Numbered from the stretch's first letter, positions 25,616-36,625 are shown. The stretch: DNA of 64,000 nucleotides from Muscardinus avellanarius (GCA_963383645.1 OY726572.1:68703738-68767737); one strand, 5' to 3'. The notes: generated by a model from the sequence alone, not told the origin. Translations and numbers: made by a program.

Positions 25616-25822
25616 GCATGCCGGGTGTGGTGGCGCACACTTGTAATCCCAGCATTCGGGAGGCTGAGACCAGAGGATCGTGGTTCGCAGACAGCCTCAG
25701 CTGTTTAGCGAGGCCCTCCGCAACTCGGTGAGACCCTGTTTCAAAAATAAAGAATAAAAAATTGGGCAGGGAGTGTTTGTTACTCGGAGGTCAAATCCTC
25801 TGGGTTCCATCCCCAGACCCGC

Positions 25823-25857
<35 letters not shown>

Positions 25858-26040
25858 AGCCAGGCGTGGTGGCACACTCTTGTAATCCAAACATTAGGGA
25901 GGCTGATTCAGATTGCAGTTTGCAGACAGCCTCAGCTACTTAGGTTCTTTGCAACTCAGTGAGACCCTGTTTCAAATTAAAGAATAAAAAAATAGGGCTG
26001 GGTACCGCAAATAATAATAATAATATAATAATAATATAAA
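25616..26040 (+). repeat. Two B1-dID SINEs head to tail
   Basis: 25616-25855 is complete with a 30-nt A tail. 25856-26040 starts directly after that tail and has an internally deleted dID half with an (AAT)n tail. Confidence 0.88.
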
Positions 26041-26228
26041 TAAAATCCTCTTTAAGATGTCTTCAAATACAGTGCGCTGTATTTCAGCATGTAAACAGAA
26101 AGTTACTGTATATGCAGAAGCAAAGTAACTAAGCTCAGGGCCTAAATTTGATGTTAGCAAAGCCAGACATTCTACTTGGTCAAGTGATCACATCTTCTCT
26201 ACTCTTGAAAAGCAGCAGCCGGTTGGTT

Positions 26229-26605
26229 GGTTTGTTTGTTTGTTTGTTTTGTAGTACTGGGGATGGAACCCAGGGATATTCTACCTCCAAGCTACACCCC
26301 TAGTCCTATTCTTTATTATCATTTATTTTTGTGTTACTGGGGTTGAACCCAGGGGCATAACTACCTCTGAGCTATACCCTCAACCCCCCCCCTTTTGTTT
26401 TTTTGCAGGTCTGGGGATGGAACCCAGGGACATTTGACCTCCGAGCTACACCCCCTGCCCAATTTTTTATTCTTTATTTTGAAACAGGGTCTCACTGAGT
26501 TGCGGAGGGCCTCACTGAGTAGCTGAGGCTGTCCGCGAACCGCAATCCTCCAGTCTCAGCCTCCCGAATGCTGGGATTACAAGCATGCACCACCACGCCC
26601 GGCTT
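26229..26605 (-). repeat. Stack of three B1-dID SINE pieces
   Basis: dID heads at 26250, 26333 and 26408. Only the last is complete. C/T-rich run then GCAG at 26385-26408 forms a strong acceptor-like sequence. Confidence 0.85.
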
Positions 26606-26633
26606 TTATCCTTTGTTTTAAAACAGAATCTCA

Positions 26634-26711
26634 CTAAGGCTAGTGTTGTGGCTTGGAGGTAAACTGCCCCTGGGTTCAATCCCCAGTATCGCCAAAAAAA
26701 GAAAAAAAGCA
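26634..26711 (+). repeat. Solitary ID-like half
   Basis: AAGGCTAGTGTTGTGGCTTG to CCCCAGTATCGCC with A-rich tail. No plus-strand B1 half is attached. Confidence 0.7.
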
Positions 26712-26786
26712 TATTACAGTAAATGAAACAAATAGTCACTTTTAATGGTAGTAAGTGAAGGTTTATCTTTTTTTCTTTCATTTCTC

Positions 26787-27012
26787 TCTCTTTTTTTTTT
26801 TTTTTTTTTGGTGGTACTAGGGGTGGAACCCAGAGGCTTTCTACCTCCGGGCTATACTTCCAGACCTATTTTATATTTTATTCGGAAACAGGGTCTCACT
26901 AAGTTACTGAGAGCTTCACTAAGCAGCTGAGGCTGGCTTCGAACTTGTGTGATCCTCCTGTCTCAGCCTCCCAAGTGTGGGGATCACTAGCTTGTGCCAC
27001 CACACCTGACTT
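26787..27012 (-). repeat. B1-dID SINE, complete
   Basis: T tail at 26791, GGTGGTACTAGGGGTGGAAC, long form of the B1 3' region (both TTACTGAGAGC and CTGAGGCTGG blocks). Confidence 0.88.
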
Positions 27013-27303
27013 CTTTCTCTTTTTTGAACATCATTAATATGCATCCATGAATATACATTTAATATGCTTTAGCTGCAGTACATTTTTTAATTCAGATTGA
27101 CCTAAATTTGTCCAGTAGGAAACCCCTTTAGGCCAGCTGCAGTGTTGTTTTGACATACCGCACCCCAGTTATTCTTTGAGCACTCTGTGCTTATTGAGCA
27201 AGATACCCAGAGCACATGTTGTATCTCTCCTGCCTTGGCTTTTAATCATTTCTCTAAAAACACTTGTTCCTTTAAGTGGATAGTGGTATTTAGAAATCAA
27301 AGT

Positions 27304-27582
27304 CAACCAGGTGTGGTGGTGCACGCTTGTGATAATCCCGGTACTTGGGACACTGAGACAGGAGGATCACAGGTTTGTAGCTAACCCCAGCTATTTAGGC
27401 CCTCCGCAACTTAGTGAGACCCTGTTTCAAAATAAAGAATAAAAAATAGGGCTGGGGGTGTAGCTCGGAGGTAGAATGCCCCTGGGTTCAGTACTGGGTT
27501 TCAGTAATGAATGAAAGAGAGGGCGGGGGGGAGGGAAGGGAAGAAAGAAAGAAAGAAAAGGGAGGGAGGGAGGGAGGGAAAT
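27304..27582 (+). repeat. B1-dID SINE with purine-rich tail microsatellite
   Basis: SINE to about 27511, then GGGA/GAAA-type repeat 27512-27582. Confidence 0.85.
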
Positions 27583-27889
27583 CAAATCAGATCCAACATG
27601 GATACCCCAGGAGGTCACTCTTGGGTTCTGTTCAGGTGGCTTACAGGAGCACAGTGCCCTGACCTGTGAGGCACAGTCCCTTTCCAGTGTTGGAGAGGAA
27701 GCTGGGCTTTGTGTCTGCATCTGTTTATTCCTACAACTTCTTCTGAGACTCTGGCTTATGGACAATGACTGAGGAGATAAGCCATACCGGAAACAAAGGG
27801 GGGAAACCCAAAGTGGAAGAGCCGTGGGTGCTCACAGTTACTGAAGTGTTGCTGCTTTCATGTTCTTCCAGTGACGAGAACCCAGATTT

Positions 27890-28242
27890 TAGCAATTGCT
27901 GTAGATGGATCTTGAATGTTCCCAGAGGCCCGTATGCTGAAGGCTCGTGTTCAGCCTGTGGTGGTACTGGAAGGTGCTGGGATCTTGCGGAGCCCAGTGG
28001 AAGAAAGTTAGGTCATTGGCTCCCTGCTCTTGAGGAGAATATTGGGAGCCTAGCCTCTCCTTTTCCTTTCTCTTTGCTTCCTGGCTGCCGTAAGGTAAAC
28101 AGGCCGCCTCTGTCGTGCTCGTCCACCGTGATGCACTGTCACAGGCCCAAAAAACAGGGCCAGACAACCTTGGACTAAAACCGTGAGCCAAAATAAACTC
28201 CCTATAATTATCTCAGGACTGATTTATTCTGTCTCTCCCCCC

Positions 28243-28276
<34 letters not shown>

Positions 28277-28505
28277 GCTGGGGATTGGAACCCAGGGGCC
28301 TCCTCCTACCTCTGGTCTGCACCATCAGCCCTATTTTATTTTTTTATTTGAAAGTAAGATCTTGCTAAGTTGCCCATGCTGGCCGCGAACCTATAATCCT
28401 CCTGTCTGAGCCTCCCAAGTACTAAAATTACACGCATGTGCCACCACCCCCAACTTAACGCAGGTATTTTTGTCATAGTGACAGAAAGCTGAGTAACACA
28501 GTGGC
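27890..28505 (+). repeat. Old interspersed repeat, possibly LTR, split by a SINE
   Basis: GAATGTTCCCAGAGGCCCGT, GAAAGTTAGGTCATTGGCTC, ACCGTGAGCCAAAATAAACT, then after the SINE (28276-28456) TTGTCATAGTGACAGAAAGC and TGAGTAACACA reproduce a dispersed mammalian repeat I know by its text but cannot name with confidence. The plus-strand ORF across it (27765-28178) is not a gene. Confidence 0.5.
28246..28456 (-). repeat. (GT)n and B1-dID SINE inside an older repeat
   Basis: (GT)n 28246-28275, SINE 28276-28456. It interrupts the LTR-like repeat. Confidence 0.85.
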
Positions 28506-29387
28506 TTTTACAATTCAAATTTAACAGAATAGGGTTTTTACTTCACTTTTTTTTTTATATACTTGTATCTCTTTTCTCTTATACTTACTATGTTAGTTCC
28601 TAACTCAGGAACCTTTAAGTACCATATATAGTGCTGAATATATAAAATAAACATTATATGAAAATGAGATGTTTACATAACAAGACATGGGTAGCATCAG
28701 AGTATGTGTAAATATACACACACTAGTTTCACAGCTAAACATATTTGTCAGATTTCTTCCCATCACATAGACTCCCCGTCCTAGACATACACTCAGGGAA
28801 CGGGATCCAGTGAAAAGAAACAGTGCTCTTAAGGCACTCCCTGGTTTGCCTTGTAGAGTGCTGTAAGTGGCTTTGGTTTCGTTTGGCTGCCCTGTGTGTT
28901 TGAGCGGCCCTCCCAGAGAAACTCGGCCAGCCGGTTCCCAGGTTGGCTTGGTTTAGATCTTCATTTCTTCTGCTGGAATACAGCTGCCAAGATTTAGCTT
29001 GCATCTTCTTGAAAAATCTTCTTTCTCTGCCCTTAACCTTGTGAATTTTGAGGTTTTTCAACTTGGGATAGAAGGCAGTCACCAAAATCCATGTTACATT
29101 CTAGTTCCAGTGTAAGACCTGTAGTCAGTTCATTACTTTGAATTTTCTCCAGACAGTAGAAACTGGAACAGAGCCCAGAAGTTCTGGCATATTCTTACAT
29201 TCTATTTTCTGTGTACCATGTGGTCTCCTAACGCCTATGAAGAGCTTTCAGACCAGCACTTCCAATACGCACATTCTCCTACTCTCTCCGTTACCCCTGT
29301 TCCCTCCCGGCTCCTCTCCTCCTCCACTCCTGACTTGGATCCTTCTGGTAATCTTCTCGATTTTATGGTTTAGAATAGTGCGGTGTG

Positions 29388-29500
29388 AACTGGGCGTGGT
29401 GGTGCACATTTGTCATCCCACTACTTGGGAAGCTGAGGATCACAGGTTTGCAGCCAGCCACAGCAACTTAGTGAGGCCTCTGCAACTGAAGATCTAAATT
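29388..29500 (+). repeat. B1 half SINE, diverged
   Basis: GAACTGGGCGTGGTGGTGCA to CTCTGCAACT. No dID half. Confidence 0.78.
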
Positions 29501-29516
29501 TGTGTAAAAATACAAA

Positions 29517-30235
29517 TATAGCATGGTTAACCTGGGCACTCGTCGTTGGGAGGGGTGAAGGGGAAGGGAGAGAGTGTACCAAGGATAATTCGAATGTATG
29601 CCATTTTCATTATGTTCCACATTAAAAAATAGAAGAAATCAGATGCTTTCCCTAATATGCGAAAACTGAGGAGAAATGGGTAACAGGAGGAACTCTAGAT
29701 GAAGGGGGAAATCCTGTAGAGGAGCAAATAAAGCAACCTAACTGAGGGGATGGGAGGGGGAGAGGGAACCTCTAAGGCGACCTCACTGAGGGGATGGGAG
29801 GGGGGAGAGGGAACCTCTAAGGCGACCTCACTGAGGGGATGGGAGGGGGGAGAGGGAACCTCTAAGGCGACCTCACTGAGGGGATGGGAGGGGGGAGAGG
29901 GAACCTCTAAGGCGACCTCACTGAGGGGATGGGAGGGGGAGAGGGAACCTCTAAGGCGACCTCACTGAGGGGATGGGAGGGGGGAAGAGGGAACCTCTAA
30001 GGCGACCTAACTGAGGGGATGGGAGGGGGGAGAGGGAACCTCTCTAAACCGAGTGATGTCCTTAAACATATCAAAGTCCATCACTAAGCCAAGCCTGGGA
30101 GGGAGGGAGGGGGAGGGAACGGGTGGGGACTGGGTAATGGCTAATTGAATGGTGTGTGCATGTATGTCTCCACAAGTCTTGTATCCCACTAAGATGTATG
30201 ACTACAATGCACCAATAAAAAATTTAAAAAAATTA
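29517..30235 (+). mobile_element. L1 3' UTR fragment with internal minisatellite
   Basis: From 30082 on it matches the half-L1 3' ends: CACTAAGCCAAGCCTGGGAG, TGTGTGCATGTATGTCTCCA, GATGTATGACTACAATGCACCAATAAAA, then an A-rich tail. Upstream it has a G-rich stretch (29545-29575), unfamiliar sequence and the minisatellite. No ORF2 is recognisable, so it is 5'-truncated. The left boundary is uncertain. Confidence 0.6.
29742..30047 (+). repeat. G-rich minisatellite, seven units of 44-46 bp
   Basis: Unit starts (CTGAGGGGATGGGAGG) fall at 29742, 29786, 29831, 29876, 29921, 29965 and 30011. Each unit ends GAACCTCTAAGGCGACCTCA. Every unit holds four or more G-runs (GGGG, GGG, GGGGG or more, GGG) with 1-3-nt spacers, a canonical G-quadruplex pattern on the + strand. 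Units differ only by 1-2 G and a few substitutions, so expansion is recent. The open frame across it is a by-product of the unit length. Confidence 0.95.
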
Positions 30236-30429
30236 AAGGGCTATATGCATGTAAAAAAGAATAAAGAATAGTATAGTGGGGGTATGTGTAGTAAGTTAAA
30301 AACCAAAGATTGAACGTTAAGCTGAAGGTTGAGGTCATTTCATTCATGAAATGTCTAAGCCCTAGTACCTTACGTATCATCCAGTTCTCAACAGTTCTAT
30401 CATCTATTGTCTTTAACTGCTTTGTAACT

Positions 30430-30560
30430 TATGAGGGTTGTGTAACTTTCCCACAATCACACAGCTTTTTTGGCAGATTCTGGACAGTCTCAACCTACTG
30501 AGTTCACATTATGTGCGAACAGCTGTGCTAAACCCTTTATGTGTTTTGCACACGAAGGCA
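30430..30560 (-). mobile_element. Possible MIR fragment, antisense
   Basis: Only short matches (ACTTTCCCACAATCACACAGC, in part, and GCTGTGCTAAACCCTTTATG). Weak. Confidence 0.35.
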
Positions 30561-31364
30561 TGAGGATTAGAAAGACTGGGGATGAACACATCCTAGTTAC
30601 CCAGGTTTGTCTGCAAGATTGATGTTTTTGTTCTGTGCCCCATCAACAATTTCATAATGATGGTGATTCATGTCTTGATGTTGCCTTGTGTACAAGGTGC
30701 TCTGAGCGAGTCCAGTGGACCTTCACAGAAAGGGGGGCCTTTAAACTAGGCCCTCAGAGGTGAGTTCTTCCAAAGGGAGAATAAAGGAAGGCACTGTTGT
30801 CAGTGAGAAGGCACTTAGAGACGCAGGGCACGGGCGGCTGTGTGGCAGGGGCCCGCGGTGGCCGAGGCAGGGTGCGAGGTCAGGAGGTGGCCAGAGGATG
30901 TGGTGGGATCAGTAGACGGTGCTTGGGATTTGGATTCTGTCTTCTGTCTAGTGTGGCGTCATCAGCAGGAAGTGTTTTGAGCAGGTTTTTGTTTGGGGAG
31001 CATAACTGATGGCATTGGATAGGATGATTTAGGAGGGAGGAGATTAGCTAGGAAACTGATAATAATTCAGGCAAGAGCCTGACCCAGAACCGTAGGGAGG
31101 GAGGAAGAGCCTTCACGAACTGTTGGAGGTGGGAGGTAACTTCAATTCGTTCATCTGCTGGGCTGCACACAACATGGCTAAGCATTTTTTTTAAAGCCAG
31201 AAAAACATCTGAACTCAGTTTGAAATTGCTCCTTACTGCTCTTAGTGTTGGTAACGGTATGTGCACCATTGTGCTGTGTGATTATACATGTTAACCATAG
31301 CATGTTACACGTGCTCTGTAGGAAATCTGTACCCTCACAGTTAAAATACCTGAAAAGTAACCAA

Positions 31365-31615
31365 CCTTCCTTCCTTCCTTCCTTCCTTCCTTCCTTCCTT
31401 CCTTCCTTCCTTGGTGGTACTGGGGATGGAACCCAGAGGCATTCTACCTCTGAGCTACACCCCAGCCCTGATTTTTATTCTTTATTTTGAAGCAGGGTCT
31501 CACTAAGTTGTTGGAGGCCTCACTAAGTAGCTGAGGCCAGCAGCAAACCTGCAACCCTCCTGTCTTCAGTCCCACAAGTCCTGGGATTGTGAGCATGTGC
31601 CACCACGCCAGGCGT
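31365..31615 (-). repeat. (TTCC)n and B1-dID SINE
   Basis: (TTCC)n 31365-31412 replaces the tail. SINE to 31615 is the long form. Confidence 0.87.
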
Positions 31616-32339
31616 GGAGAGTAATTTGTCGGAAAATCTGAAGCTGCTTAATTCTAACCACACTGTAGTTAACCACTTAATGATGGACATTAGGTCACTT
31701 CTGATATTTACCCACTAAAATGATGCCTTGAATATTTGTGAATACTTATTTTATATGTGTGCAGGTATAACTAAACTGGAAATTCATTCTTTGAGAAACT
31801 TGAAATTCTTTGAAAGTTCCAGGTCAGATTGAGTACTTTTAGTTTTAAAACACTGCTTTCCATACCCCTCATTCCCCATTCCCTCGTCAACAGTGAGTTG
31901 TCAGACTTTTTGATGGTGATTCATCTGAGAGAAGAAAAATGTATTTTATTTAGCCTCATGTATGTTGTGTGCCATTTGCGTTTCTCTGAGAATCATTTTT
32001 ATCCTTTATTTCCCTCTTAGGTTATTGGCTTTATTTAGATGTAGCCACTTCTGATATATTAAGAATATTCACGTTTTGTGGGGAGGCTCTCTGTCTCTTC
32101 TTGTAAGGGTACTAATCTTATTCATGGGGCTCTACTAATTAATTCTCAAACGCACCTCCTCCTAATACCATCTGGCTTGGGGTTAGGCTTCGACATGTGA
32201 CTTCCAGAGAACACAAACATTCTACCAGCTTGTTTCCAGTTTTGACTACTGAAAACAATGTTGCTTATGAAAACCTTTTCTCTGTGTTTTGATGTGTGTG
32301 GCCAGGATTTCTTATAGGACTAGATCTTGGCTCACTGCC

Positions 32340-32700
32340 TGATTACTTTTACTTTTTAGAAAACTTTCTTTTGAAATAATTTCACGTTTATAGGAGAGTT
32401 GCAGGGTGGTATAGAAGGTTTCTGTATACTTTTTACATGCTTCCCTAATGTAAATTTCTTACATCATTATGTACAGACTAAAATATTCTTGCATTTCTTC
32501 AGTTTTTCCACCAGAGTCCTTTTTCTGGCATCGGACCCAAAAGTAAGCTACTACTTTGCTTCAAGTTGTCAGCCTCCCTTTAGATGTGAAACACGCTTGC
32601 CAACTGCAATAGGACATGTGTACTAGTTTGCATACTTGTTATGTTTACCTTTATAGTATCAAGTTAAAACATTGTTTTCCAAAGTTGCTATTATGTAGCT
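32340..32700 (-). mobile_element. Old L1M/L1ME-like fragment, antisense
   Basis: GAGAGTTGCAGGGTGGTATA, CTGTATACTTTTTACATGC and TTCTTACATCATTATGTACA resemble the far 3' region of L1ME read in antisense. Low certainty on subfamily. Confidence 0.45.
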
Positions 32701-32742
32701 TTTGGGGTCTGACTTCTTCCACTTAGAAAAATGATTTTAAAC

Positions 32743-33074
32743 CTGACACCTAATCACATACCTATAATCACGGGCAATTTGGGAGGCTGAGGCAGGAAGA
32801 TCGTAAGTTCAAGGCCTGCCTGGGCATTTAATGAGTTTCCTTCTCAAAAATAACATTTGGGGCCAGGCATGGTGGCGCACACTTGTAATCCCACTACTTT
32901 AGAGGCTGAGACAGGAGGATTACAAGTTCATAGTCACCCTCAGCGAAGCCTTCCACAACTTAGACCTTGTTTCAAAATAAAGAGTAAAAAATAGGGCTAG
33001 GAGTATAGCTCAGAGGTAGAATGCCCCTGGGTTCAATCCTCAGTACTGGAAAAAATTTTTTTTTTTTTTTTTAA
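32743..33074 (+). repeat. Old B1-like half followed by a B1-dID SINE
   Basis: 32743-32860 is closest to a plain B1-like monomer (GGGAGGCTGAGGCAGGAAG). 32861-33074 is a full SINE with a T/A-rich tail. Confidence 0.8.
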
Positions 33075-33088
33075 GAAAGTGCTGGGAG

Positions 33089-33384
33089 AGCTGGGCGTGG
33101 TGGCGCACGCTTGTAATCCCCACGCTTGGGAGGTGGAGACAGGAGGATCATGAAAGTTCAAAGCCAGCTGTGCTGGCTTAAGAGACCCCGTTTCCAAATT
33201 AAAAAAAAAAAGTATAAAATAGGTCTGGGAGTATAGCCCGGAAGTAGAAGGGCTTCCAGGAACCCCAGTACCACCAAAAAAAAAAAAAAGAAGAAAGAAG
33301 AAGAAAGAAGAAGAAGAAGAAAGAAGAAGAAAGAAGAAAGAAGAAAGAAGAAAGAAGAAAGAAGAAGAAGAAGAAAAAAGAAAA
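33089..33384 (+). repeat. B1-dID SINE, subfamily A, with (GAA)n tail
   Basis: 16-bp duplication AAGAAAGTGCTGGGAG at 33073-33088 and 33385-33400 encloses SINE and about 95 bp of GAA/GAAA repeat. Inserted at the 5' edge of the next SINE. Confidence 0.92.
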
Positions 33385-33400
33385 AAGAAAGTGCTGGGAG

Positions 33401-33520
33401 CTGGGCATGGTAGTACATGCTTGTAATCCCAGCATTTGGGAGGCTGACAGGAGAATCACGGTTTGAGGACATCCTCAGCTCTTACTTAGGCCCTTTGCAA
33501 CTCAGTGAGACTTTTAAAAT
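33401..33520 (+). repeat. Left half of the SINE split by half-L1 copy 2
   Basis: CTGGGCATGGTAGTACATGC to CTCAGTGAGAC. Interrupted in the A-rich linker. Confidence 0.85.
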
Positions 33521-33652
33521 AAATAATAGACTTCCAGGAAGATGGCGATGGAGAAAAGCAGGGCTTACGAGCCCCGCTAACAACCAATCTCTATTACCAC
33601 AAAAGCAGCGCCTTTCATAGCCAGAAAACACCATCAGCAGAGAAACAAAAAT

Positions 33653-33767
33653 GTAATTTCAAGGGACAGAGAAAAAGAGGGCTGGAAAAATGGGACACCA
33701 GAAACCAGACCGCAGTGCTGCAGCCGGAGCTGCGGCGTGAAGCAGCGGGCGCCATTTTCCCTTGCAG
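33653..33767 (+). other. Possible retained intron in the copy 2 5' UTR
   Basis: This 115-bp segment begins GTAATT and ends TTTTCCCTTGCAG. Copy 1 lacks it: there the sequence passes from AAACAAAAAAAAC straight to CACCAGGCTCCAGAG, the bases that follow CAG in copy 2. GT...AG ends and a pyrimidine tract exactly at the missing segment suggest RNA splicing before retrotransposition. A simple deletion is the alternative; the donor is weak. Confidence 0.45.
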
Positions 33768-33810
33768 CACCAGGCTCCAGAGAGGAAGGGAACTCAAAAT
33801 GGAGCTCAGA

Positions 33811-34165
33811 ACCAGAGAGGAGATACGCCAGCTGCATGGCCGAGGACGCGACAGCAGCACCTTATTGCCAGCGGCAGCGGCAAGCTCACCAGATGGCTAC
33901 AGACCAACACACTCAACAGCCCACCAGGATCCAGAGAGGAGCGGCGAACAGCGAGCCGAGGTGAGCCGCTGCGGATCAGCTGGGAGGAATTCGGCAGATT
34001 TCTCGGTGCAGGGAGCGTCTAAAGCTCCCAGAGGCTGGGCTCAGCACACCCTGCAGGGACTCAGAGCAGAGCTCAAAACCAGAGAAGAAATACGTCAGCT
34101 CACAGCCAAGGGCGTGGCAGCGGCGCCATATTGCTACCGGCGGCGGCAGCAGCAGCAGCAGCGAA
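33811..34165 (+). repeat. Two diverged tandem units in the half-L1 5' UTR
   Basis: ACCAGAGAGGAGATACGCCA at 33811 is echoed by ACCAGAGAAGAAATACGTCA at 34078, each followed by a GGC-rich block with GCCATATTG- or CCTTATTG-like cores and a CACCAAGTC- or CACCAGATG-like end. The spacing is about 267 bp. Copy 1 shows the same plan more weakly. This resembles monomeric L1 promoters. Confidence 0.5.
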
Positions 34166-34497
34166 TTCACCAAGTCCGCGACAGCTCCATCTGCGCGCTC
34201 AACAACAGTGAGTCAAATTGTGGCCCCTAGAGGAGAAATCCCAGTACTGCACTCCCAGGGACTTGACCCAGTGGGGGAGTGGTGGTGGCAGAGATATCAC
34301 ACCATAGGAGAACGCCCAACCTGGCACCCCCCCCATGGTCTAAAGCAGCCTCGATTGACTCCCAGGGTCTGAGACTCTGCGATACAACCCAGTAAAGGAG
34401 TAGTGGTGACTGAGATACCACAGACTCGAGATCCAGAGCACCTTAAGTCGTAGTGACCCAGGGAAGAACCCAGAGAAGGCACAAACTTCCAAAATCA

Positions 34498-35338
34498 TGG
34501 AAAAAAGGAATAACAATGGAGCAATGAATGCCCACAACCCCACAACATCAAAACCTGATAAAACAGAAATTCAAGATTTCTAGAAGATCAAATCAGGAAA
34601 ATAACTGTAGAAATAATAGAGGTGTTTCGAAAAGAATTCAGAGAGAGCCAAAGAGAGATAAAGGATGCAATTAATGAAGTAAAGGCCTCAATTCAAAGTA
34701 CAAACAACCGATTAGACCACATGGAGAATAGAATCTCGCTCTTAGAAGATGATCAATCCAAAAACGAACGCATAGTTTTTAATCTAGAAAAAAATATCCG
34801 ACAGCAGGACTCTGACATTGAAGAAATATGGGCCCATTTTAAGAGAGCTAACCTAAGAATAATTGGAATAGAGGAGGGAAAAGAAGGTGAAACCAAAGGG
34901 ATCAACAATCTCTTCAAGGAAGTAATAGCAGAAAATTTTCCAAACATAGAGCAAGAGGTCGATACACAGGTCCAGGAAACTTATAGAACTCCCTTTAGAC
35001 AGGATCGGACAAGAGGATCCCCATGCCACATAATTGTCAAAATGACCAATGTGGAAGCCAAGCAGAGAATCTTAAAGGCAACAAAAACAAAGGGCCAAGT
35101 GACATTCAGAGGCAAACCAATTAGAATCACTCCAGACTCCCCAAACCAAGTCATGAGAGCCAGAAGGGCTTGGAGTAACATATTCCAAACTCTGAAAGAA
35201 AATTTCCAGCCAAAAATGTCCTACCCAGCAAAATTTTCTATCAAATTAGATGGGGAAATAAGAAGCTTCCACGACAAACAGAAACTGAAGGAATTTATGT
35301 CTTCAAAACCAGCGCTAGAGAAAATACTCAGAGATTAA
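34498..35338 (+). pseudogene. Decayed L1-type ORF1 of copy 2
   Basis: It aligns along its length with the copy 1 ORF1, with roughly nine in ten residues identical over the shared 225 by hand count. It is broken by a 1-nt loss near 34572-34580, which shifts frame just after the N-terminus, and by a 2-nt loss near 35330, which truncates the C-terminus at a premature stop. A further 3-nt loss is in frame. The central frame (34622-35338) remains open but has no proper start. Confidence 0.75.
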
Positions 35339-35474
35339 CTACAAAGAAGAAATAGGTAACACACACCAGAACCAGAGAAACAAGATTTTCCATCCAACAG
35401 ACAACTAAGATTGGTTATCTGTGGAGATTCATTATTTATGTTAGTCTTTTACCTATCTCTAAATTGTATTGTTT

Positions 35475-36120
35475 GCCTTTATTGTTGTTAATTTTTAGGA
35501 TTTCTAGTTGGAATATTAATATACCTTCAGATATAACATTTGGAAATATTTTATCCCATTCTATCAGTAACTTTTAACTCTGTTTACACTGTCTTTGGAT
35601 ATACAATATGCTTTTATTTTTTAGGGAGTTTATTTACCCTTTTATTGCCTGTGCCATTGAAATCATATCCAAGAAATCACTGCCAATTTCAATGTTGTGA
35701 GGTTTTATGACCTAGATTTTCTTCTAAAAGTTTATAGTATTAAGACTTATATTTAGGTCTTTTATCTATTTTGAGTTAATATTTGTATATATGTTAGGTA
35801 AGGGTCCAATTTTATTCTTTTCATGTAATTATTATTTTTAAACAATATTTAATTAAAAGATTAGTATTTCCTCCACCAAATGTTCATGGAAACCTTGTCA
35901 AAAATAACTTGACAATATATGGAAGAATTTATCTCTAGGCTTTTATTTAACTCCAATGGTTTATATATCTGCCTTTAGAACAGTACTACACTGTTTCAAT
36001 TATTGTAGCTTTATATGGTTTGAAATCAGAAAATATACATCTTCTAGCTTTGTTCTTCTTCGAGATTGTTCTGGGTATCTAGAGTCCATATTCCATATCA
36101 GGATAGATTTTTTCTGAAAA
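35475..36120 (-). mobile_element. Antisense L1M ORF2 fragment built into half-L1 copy 2
   Basis: Counterpart of 20950-21600, with the same boundaries relative to the ORF1 end and to the 3' UTR. Scattered single-base differences are consistent with independent ageing after a shared origin. Confidence 0.75.
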
Positions 36121-36492
36121 ATAAATAAATAAATGTATGATAGTTTCACCTAAAAAAAAGAAAAGAAAAAAATATTCTCTGGTAAGAAAGAAAGCAAAAA
36201 GAAATATTGAAATGTTATCTTTAAGTTATCAAAAGCTTGGTATCAGACAAATGAAACTGTTATGTGAGATTATCATCGTTAATATTGGATAAATTGCTAT
36301 AAAACTAGATGTCAACCACTAAGCCAAGCATGGGAAGGAGGGATGGGGAGGGAACGGGGTGGGGATCGGGTAGGGGCTAACTGGGCGATGTGTGCATATA
36401 TGTATACAAAAGTATTTTCTTTATACCATTATAATGTATGAATACATTGCACCAATAAAAAAATAAATTAAAAAAAATAATAATAATTATAA

Positions 36493-36625
36493 TAAAAATA
36501 GGCTGGAAGTGTCACTCAGTAGAATGTCCCTGAATTCCACCCCTAGTACCACCAGAATAAAATGGCTGGGGATATTTTCAGTGGTAGAGCACCCAAGGGT
36601 TTAATCCACAGTGCAACAAAAATTG
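36493..36625 (+). repeat. Right (dID) half of that SINE, then a solitary ID-like unit
   Basis: 36493-36560 reads AAAATAGGCTGGAAGTGTCA to CCTAGTACCACC. 36562-36622 is an extra ID-like monomer (GGTAGAGCACCCAAGGG). Confidence 0.8.

Larger units (their letters stand above)
33529..36474 (+). mobile_element. HAL1-like chimeric half-L1 element, copy 2 (2.95 kb)
   Basis: Same order of parts as copy 1: GACTTCCAGGAAGATGGCGA start, GC-rich 5' UTR, ORF1 (decayed), antisense L1M segment (about 35475-36120), G-rich 3' UTR (36330-36380), GCACCAATAAAA end and A-rich tail. Its 5' UTR is longer than in copy 1, with a 115-bp GT...AG segment at 33653-33767 and about 50 extra bases near 33905-33960. It splits a B1-dID SINE (left half 33401-33520, right half from about 36493). 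The duplication, probably AAATAATA, is blurred by the A/T-rich target. It is in TET3 sense orientation. Confidence 0.82.

Noticed and set aside
27765..28178. 137-codon plus-strand ORF
   Set aside because: Overlaps an old LTR-like interspersed repeat.
29750..29968. 72-codon ORF with a 15-residue repeat
   Set aside because: Produced by the minisatellite, whose unit length is mostly a multiple of three.
29742..30047. CRISPR-like array
   Set aside because: Units are directly adjacent without unique spacers, in a mammalian genome; it is a minisatellite.
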